Shown in pieces: positions 59,498 through 64,000 of a stretch of 64,000 nucleotides of DNA. Source of the stretch: Fibrobacterota bacterium (lineage in GTDB: Bacteria > Fibrobacterota > Fibrobacteria > UBA5070); NCBI GenBank assembly GCA_016715065.1, contig JADKBN010000029.1:620001-684000 (forward strand), read 5' to 3'. The notes beneath the pieces were generated by a model. The model worked only from the letters and a program-made list of their open reading frames with translations. It did no database searches and was not told where the DNA came from. The number at the start of each line of letters is the position of its first letter. Positions within the stretch are counted from its first letter, which is position 1. The position numbers and the translations under genes were made by a program.

Positions 59498-61083
59498 ATT
59501 GGATCGAACTGTTGTTGTCCGCCACCGCCTTGCTGCTGGCCGCCGCCGCGTTTTGGCGCACCTGGTCGGCCGATCCTCGCAAGGACACCAAGGATCTCGC
59601 CATTTTGCAGGCATTCCAAGATCTGCGCACCACGTTGGATTCCCTGCCGGGGCGCATCGCCGACGAAGTTTCCGCCTCGCCCCTGCGCGAGGCGGTGGAA
59701 GGTGTGCGCGAGAGCGTGCGGCTGATGGGCGAGTCCATGGGCGACCACCTGGTGCAGCAGACCAAGGCGCAAACCGCCTGGCACGCCGGAATGGAGCTCG
59801 GGTTGGCACGCAACCTGGAAAGCCAACAGGCCGTGGCGGGAAGTGTCGAGTCGGGCGTGAAAGCCGTCGTGACGGCGGTTCAGAACGCTTCTGCCGCGAT
59901 GGACGCCGCGCTGGCCAAGGTTTCCGGCGAGATCGTGAAGATTCCTGCGGCGATCGCCCAGTCCGCGACCGAAGTCACGCGGTCGGTCGCCACCGGAGCC
60001 CAGCAAACCGCCGACCACGTTGCGAAAGCGTTGACGGAATCCGCCCCGAAGTCCGATGGTACCTCGCAGGAAATCGTGCTGGCCAAACTGGACTCCGCGG
60101 TGGAGGGAGTCCAGCAGATGGTGGAAGTCCAGCGCCATGCGCGTCAGGATGCCCAGACCATGGCCCAGGCCCGGGAGCGGGATGCCGCTTCCCAGCTCCA
60201 GGCGCTGGAGACCCTTCGCACCAGTCTGGGCGCGTTGTCGTTGCTGGAGTCGCTTTCCACTTCGATGGATGTCGCGGTGCGGACTCTGGATGCGCGGCTG
60301 CAAGCCATGCTCGAGCAGGCTGCCACTGCGCAGGTCGATGCGCTGGCGCAGGCAACGTTGCAATTGGAGCAAGCCTCCACCGAACGCAAGGAGATCGCCG
60401 ATGCGGTGGCCTTGGTGGTGGCGGGCTTGGATACGATCTCGCGGGAAATGCCCGTGCGGATCGCCCAGGAATCGGCGCAACGACCGGCTCCACATCCGGA
60501 GCTGGAGGAGCTCGCCATGGCCGTTCGCGATTCCGGACACCTGCGAGGCGACGTGGGCAGGCAGGTGGCGGAGGCTGTGGGCAGGGTTGGACAACAGTTG
60601 TCGGAATCCGGTTCGCGCGCCGAAGAAAGCCGCGAGCGTGCAGGAGTGGCGCTCGACCAGGCATTGTCCAGTCTCCAGGAACTGGCCGCCGACTTGCGCG
60701 TTTCACTTTCGCCCTTGTCCGAGGCTCTCACCGGGCACGGCCAGTTGGTCGCTCCGCTGGCCACCGCCTTGGGGGCCGCCAGGGATCGCCTGGAAGAGGC
60801 ATCCACTTCGCTTCGGGCCAACCAGGTGGAATTTTCCGCCTCGGTGGAGTTGTTTTCCCAAGGCGCCCAGGAGCTCCAATCGGGACTGGCCCTTTTCGCC
60901 CGCGAGGGAGAAAAAGAAGGCGCGGAAGATCCCCGTGCGGCCCAAAAAGCTCTGTTGGAGGCCTTGGAGCGATTGCTCGGAGGCTTTGCGGATTCCCTCA
61001 AGGCCCACCTTTCCGAATCGGATCTGCGCATGAGAGAAACCCTCACGGAGCTTGCCACCCGTCTTCCTTCGCCCCAGGGCTGA
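59494..61083 (+). CDS. Membrane-anchored coiled-coil protein (possibly DUF802-like)
   Basis: A 529-residue protein with one N-terminal membrane helix (WIELLLSATALLLAAAAFW), followed by almost continuous heptad-like helix rich in Ala, Gln and Glu. Examples are AVEGVRESVRLMGESMGDHL, EGVQQMVEVQRHARQDAQTMAQ and LEQASTERKEIADAVALVVAG. There is no enzymatic motif. It would form a long rod in the cytoplasm or periplasm, depending on orientation. It could be a scaffold or, by analogy with DUF802, an envelope protein. Confidence 0.75.
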   Translation: MNWIELLLSATALLLAAAAFWRTWSADPRKDTKDLAILQAFQDLRTTLDSLPGRIADEVSASPLREAVEGVRESVRLMGESMGDHLVQQTKAQTAWHAGMELGLARNLESQQAVAGSVESGVKAVVTAVQNASAAMDAALAKVSGEIVKIPAAIAQSATEVTRSVATGAQQTADHVAKALTESAPKSDGTSQEIVLAKLDSAVEGVQQMVEVQRHARQDAQTMAQARERDAASQLQALETLRTSLGALSLLESLSTSMDVAVRTLDARLQAMLEQAATAQVDALAQATLQLEQASTERKEIADAVALVVAGLDTISREMPVRIAQESAQRPAPHPELEELAMAVRDSGHLRGDVGRQVAEAVGRVGQQLSESGSRAEESRERAGVALDQALSSLQELAADLRVSLSPLSEALTGHGQLVAPLATALGAARDRLEEASTSLRANQVEFSASVELFSQGAQELQSGLALFAREGEKEGAEDPRAAQKALLEALERLLGGFADSLKAHLSESDLRMRETLTELATRLPSPQG

Positions 61084-61087
61084 GGCC

Positions 61088-61597
61088 GTGGAGCTGGATC
61101 CCTCCGCCTTGCTTGTGCGCTGGCAGGACGCAGCCGCGACCCGTCCTGTGGCACGCCGGCTACTCCCCTGGGCCCAACGGCTTTTGGATGCGACGTCGGT
61201 ATCCAGCGCCTGTGGCCTGTCCGCCCAAGCCGATGTGATTGCTACCAGGGTGTTGCGCCGATTGGAGGAAATCCTCCGACAACCCAGCACATCGCAGGAA
61301 AAGGCGGCCTTGACTTCAGGCTGGAATCCCGATGGCTTGGCCCCCAGTCCGTCGCGAAGCCGGCAGGAGTCGGTCTGGCGGCGAGTGCGGCTGTTGCGCG
61401 CACATCGGCAGCCGTTTCGCGGCGAAGGCCACCCGGAGTTTCGCGGTTTGGCCTGGGGCCCCTACAATCGTCAATCGTCCGTGGCGGAGGCTTTGTCTGC
61501 GGCGGCGAAAGTGGATCCGCTATGGGTGGACGATTTTCTGGAGCGCGAGCGGAGTTTGCGGCTGATCGATGCCCTTTTGGGGTTGGGCAACGCTTAG
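61088..61597 (+). CDS. Small helical protein, third gene of the unit (possibly DUF2894-like)
   Basis: A 169-residue protein from a GTG 4 nt after the previous stop. VWRRVRLLRAHRQPF, WGPYNRQSSVAEALSAAAKVDPLWVDDFLERERSLRLIDALLG resemble the C-terminal half of DUF2894 proteins as I recall them (W-R-L-R..GP-N..FL-L), but the match is weak. Its stop overlaps the stop of the convergent NFACT gene by 4 nt. Function unknown. Confidence 0.6.
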   Translation: MELDPSALLVRWQDAAATRPVARRLLPWAQRLLDATSVSSACGLSAQADVIATRVLRRLEEILRQPSTSQEKAALTSGWNPDGLAPSPSRSRQESVWRRVRLLRAHRQPFRGEGHPEFRGLAWGPYNRQSSVAEALSAAAKVDPLWVDDFLERERSLRLIDALLGLGNA

Positions 61598-62532
61598 GGT
61601 TCCGTGCGGGGAGGCGCCTGCGGGCAGACCAAGATCGAACGGGACTGATCCATGAGCACTGAGCCCGCCGGTGCCTTGCGGGGTTTGCGTACATGTTTGC
61701 GCTCGGTGTAGCGGACCTCCACCTTGGCCTGGGCGCGGTAGCGCGAGAGCCATGCCGCCAGTCCCGCGGCCTTCTCCACACAGGCAGGGGGAGGCGGTTT
61801 GGGCTTTCCATCGGGGGAGCGCAAGATCACATGTGCACCGGGAATGTTCGCGACATGGAACCACAGGTCGTGCGGCAGAGCCAGGCGGGTGGTCAGAAAA
61901 TCGTTTTCGGTACCAGATTTCCCGGCCAACAAAAACCAGCCGCCCTCTAGATCCCACCGGATCGGCCCAAGAGGGCGAGGCTCGTCTCGCTTGCCCGGAG
62001 GTTGAGGCCAGAGTCCGCGGGGAAGGAGTCTGGCTCGAAGCGATTCCAGTTCGATCAATGCTTTCCGAGCGCCCTTCCGATCCAGCTCGGGATCGCTCCA
62101 AAGCGGGAATTTCTCCTGCCAAGCCAATGCCGCGGCGAGTTCCTGCGCCAAGATGGACTGGCGCGAGGCCTGGTGTTGGATCGCTCGGCGCCATTTCTTG
62201 GCCTGGGCGAACCATGCTTCCGCCTGGGCTTTGAGGGGGAGAGCCGGGTTCAGTTCCACCCACTCTTGCAGGGGCCCCTCCTCGGTCCAGAGGGTCAATT
62301 CCAACTTCTGGGCACCTCTGGGAACGGGGCCTGCGGATGCCAAGGCACGGGCGCGAGCATCCAGAAGAGTCGATCGCCGGGACAGATCGGAGGTCGGAAC
62401 GATTTGGGTGAGGGCCTTTTGGGTGCGCCGAACCCAACGTGCAACCGCTCCGGAGGCGATCCGAAGTGTTTGGTCTAGTTCTTGTAAGGTCCCTTGACGG
62501 GAGGGCGGCGAGCCCGCATTATTTGGATTCAT
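61594..62532 (-). CDS. NFACT-R (RqcH C-terminal) domain protein without NFACT-N
   Basis: A 312-residue protein. The C-terminal half is the NFACT RNA-binding domain: GGWFLLAGKSGTENDFLTTRLALPHDLWFHVANIPGAHVIL, followed by VEKAAGLAAWLSRYRAQAKVEVRYTERKHVRKPRKAPAGSVL. The first half is helical with a basic, coiled-coil-like region. Full-length RqcH (about 550 residues) has an N-terminal NFACT-N domain and helix-hairpin-helix that recruit it to stalled 50S subunits with peptidyl-tRNA; neither is visible. A reduced ribosome-quality-control or RNA-binding role is plausible. Confidence 0.8.
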   Translation of the reverse strand: MNPNNAGSPPSRQGTLQELDQTLRIASGAVARWVRRTQKALTQIVPTSDLSRRSTLLDARARALASAGPVPRGAQKLELTLWTEEGPLQEWVELNPALPLKAQAEAWFAQAKKWRRAIQHQASRQSILAQELAAALAWQEKFPLWSDPELDRKGARKALIELESLRARLLPRGLWPQPPGKRDEPRPLGPIRWDLEGGWFLLAGKSGTENDFLTTRLALPHDLWFHVANIPGAHVILRSPDGKPKPPPPACVEKAAGLAAWLSRYRAQAKVEVRYTERKHVRKPRKAPAGSVLMDQSRSILVCPQAPPRTEP

Positions 62533-62601
62533 TGAAGTGCATGCTGGGGAAAGTGCGTCCCGCACCCCCCGGGGGCCCCGCAAGCCCGCAAGGAGTGTTT
62601 G

Positions 62602-63057
62602 GTGCAACTTCCTAAGTACAAAAAAAAGAAACGAATCAAGCTCAAGATCTGCCAGTACTGCGGGAAGGAGTTTTGGGGCCACCCAATCGCCAAATACTGC
62701 GAGCTGCACAGAGATGTGAAACAGCGGGAGAAGACCAAAAAATCTCCCGAGCCGGGCGATTCGAACAACAAGACCTACCAGCACGACTTCATCGAGGTGG
62801 TGGAAGAAGCCTGGGTTTGCGAGCTGGATGGTTGTTCCGTGAACTACACGGTCAAGATCTTCCCGAAGCAATTCGTGTATCCGCGCTTTTGCGAGGAACA
62901 TCGCAACGAATTCAGGCGTCGCAACTGGCTTCGCCAAAAGCTCGTCGACGAGATGCGCAAGCAGCGCGCCGCCCTCGCGAAACCCGCACCCAAGACAGCG
63001 GAAGGCGCCAAGGAAGCCAAACCGAAGTCCAGATCCAAGTCGGCCGCGGCAAAGTGA
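62602..63057 (+). CDS. Zinc-ribbon protein with two Cys/His motifs
   Basis: A 151-residue protein from GTG, with AAGGAG 6 nt upstream. A basic start (LPKYKKKKRIKLK) precedes CQYCGKEFWGHPIAKYCELH (C-x2-C-x12-C-x2-H) and, later, CELDGC followed by FVYPRFCEEHR. The second motif repeats the first in spacing, suggesting an internal duplication of a treble-clef zinc finger. The tail is rich in Lys and Ala. It might bind nucleic acid or the ribosome. The GTGA overlap couples it to the maltokinase gene. Confidence 0.72.
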   Translation: MQLPKYKKKKRIKLKICQYCGKEFWGHPIAKYCELHRDVKQREKTKKSPEPGDSNNKTYQHDFIEVVEEAWVCELDGCSVNYTVKIFPKQFVYPRFCEEHRNEFRRRNWLRQKLVDEMRKQRAALAKPAPKTAEGAKEAKPKSRSKSAAAK

Positions 63058-64000
63058 ACTCTTTCGAGGTCAGACTGAGCACAAGGACTGTGGCACAGTC
63101 CATCCCAGCGCAGGCGTGGATCCAGTTTTTGGTCCGCCAGCGCTGGTTTTCCGGCAAAGGTCGCACGATCACCTCCGTCCAGGTGACGGCGACCTGCGTG
63201 GTGGATTCCGCCTTGGTTGTCGCCGTGTTGCGGGTCATCTACGAGGTGGGGGAAGACGAAGATTATCTCTTGCCCCTTTTGCTTTGCGTGGATTGTCCAG
63301 GCGAGGCGATCGGTCAGATCGAAGGCCGGCCGGTGGTGGATGCGCTCTCCGTCGAGGAGGGCTGGCGGCGCCTGCTGGAGGCGTTCGGTCGCAGCCAGCA
63401 TCCCGGCGACTTGGAGCTGCGAATCGAGCTGGAGTCGAACTTTTCCTTCCGCAAGGGGGAGTTCGTCATGGGCTCCACCGACCAGACCAATTCCTGGGCG
63501 ATCGTGGGTGGGATGTTCGTGAAGGTGTACCGGCGGCTGCAGCACGGGGAGAACCTCGATGTGGAAGTCTGCCGATTCCTGACCCGGGCGGAATTCCCGC
63601 TGACTCCGGTTTTGAGAGGATCCATCACCGCACGCGGGGCGTTTGGCGAAGCGACCCTGCTTTCCGTGCAGGATCTGATCCCCAACCAGGGGACCGGGTG
63701 GGACTTGGCGTGTAAGCAGGTTTCCGCCGTGGTCAACGGCCAAGAGGTGGATTCCAAGCCTTGGGAAGAGCTAGGCGTCTCGTTGGCCAAACTCCATCGG
63801 GTGCTCGCATCTCCAGAGGGGCCAGGAACTTCTGCCTTGAACACCCCGGATCTGAAGGCATGGGCCCAATTGGCGCTTGCTTTGGCGCGCAACGTCCTCA
63901 CCGAATTGGATGGCGCAAAACTGGACCCGGCCTGTTCAGGCCTGGCTCAAGTCCTGCGGTTTCGCACCTCCAACCTGCTTCGCCGGATCAAAGCCCCGCA
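63054..64000 (+). CDS. Maltokinase (N-terminal part), runs off the window
   Basis: An open frame of more than 315 codons from GTG (overlapping the upstream TGA) to the window end, with no stop. The N-terminal cap domain has QRWFSGKGRTI (maltokinase WFGGKGR-like), and QTNSWAIVGGMFVKVYRRLQHGENLDVEVCRFLT is the characteristic lysine strand of the aminoglycoside-phosphotransferase-like kinase. The catalytic HGD loop is beyond the window. Maltokinase phosphorylates maltose for GlgE-type glycogen synthesis. An alternative is a trehalose-synthase-linked kinase domain. Confidence 0.88.
   Translation, partial: MNSFEVRLSTRTVAQSIPAQAWIQFLVRQRWFSGKGRTITSVQVTATCVVDSALVVAVLRVIYEVGEDEDYLLPLLLCVDCPGEAIGQIEGRPVVDALSVEEGWRRLLEAFGRSQHPGDLELRIELESNFSFRKGEFVMGSTDQTNSWAIVGGMFVKVYRRLQHGENLDVEVCRFLTRAEFPLTPVLRGSITARGAFGEATLLSVQDLIPNQGTGWDLACKQVSAVVNGQEVDSKPWEELGVSLAKLHRVLASPEGPGTSALNTPDLKAWAQLALALARNVLTELDGAKLDPACSGLAQVLRFRTSNLLRRIKAP

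Overview
The window is a high-GC bacterial chromosome segment that most likely comes from the phylum Fibrobacterota. The main pointers are a lipobox or signal-peptide protein with two Fibrobacter-succinogenes-major-paralogous (FISUMP) domains, CotH-kinase and SUMF1-like exported proteins, a C-terminal tail resembling type IX secretion sorting domains, and an outer-membrane porin ending in an aromatic residue. Genes are packed tightly and are very often joined by 4-nt start/stop overlaps (ATGA, GTGA, once probably CTGA).

Region 1 (1-2.7 kb) holds the 3' end of an endonuclease/exonuclease/phosphatase gene and a FISUMP gene. The last 30 codons of the first gene are repeated just after the FISUMP gene. 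Region 2 (2.7-11.6 kb) is an arsenic and metal detoxification island. It has an arsR with a zinc-binding protein, a metal permease, a thioredoxin-fold protein and ArsF/ArsG-like proteins, then a CDF metal exporter, then a second arsR with arsC, arsM and ACR3, followed by a TauE/SafE transporter and a DUF1847 protein. Both arsR genes have a -10 box only 6-7 nt before their ATG and look leaderless.

Region 3 (11.6-28 kb) is a redox and metal-cluster region. It contains a CoA-disulfide-reductase/rhodanese fusion, two NifX-like proteins, two MinD-type ATPases with ferredoxin inserts, a third MinD-like protein that has lost its Walker A motif, a DUF89 protein, bioB with an HMGL-type aldolase, MauE, a 1-Cys peroxiredoxin, a BASS transporter, an SQR-like flavoprotein, an IscU-Mrp fusion, an MBL hydrolase and a PadR regulator. 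Many parts match the anaerobe-specific ORP (orange protein) gene set. Four promoter regions here share a 17-nt palindrome centred on TGTA-N3-WACA, which suggests one regulon. The peroxiredoxin and BASS genes share a different, divergent operator pair.

Region 4 (28-34.7 kb) holds citrate synthase, hemN, a porin, yceH, a Sua5/YrdC protein and DAHP synthase. Region 5 (34.8-44.6 kb) holds exported proteins: CotH, an arylsulfotransferase-like protein and a SUMF1-like protein, followed by a second operon of CotH lipoprotein, DUF4956, HlyD, TolC and a VTC-type polyphosphate polymerase domain protein. Region 6 (44.6-64 kb) is mostly housekeeping: mazEF, rpsP-rimM-trmD, murJ, a CHASE2 Ser/Thr kinase, a periplasmic-binding-like protein, an RlmD/RumA methyltransferase, HDOD and cNMP-binding signalling proteins, a phosphatase, tRNA-Cys, ruvC, yebC, an unrecognised three-gene coiled-coil operon, an NFACT-R protein, a zinc-ribbon protein and the start of a maltokinase that runs off the end.

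No CRISPR array, intact insertion sequence, rRNA gene or prophage was seen. All calls rest on reading motifs by eye; no database search was run.
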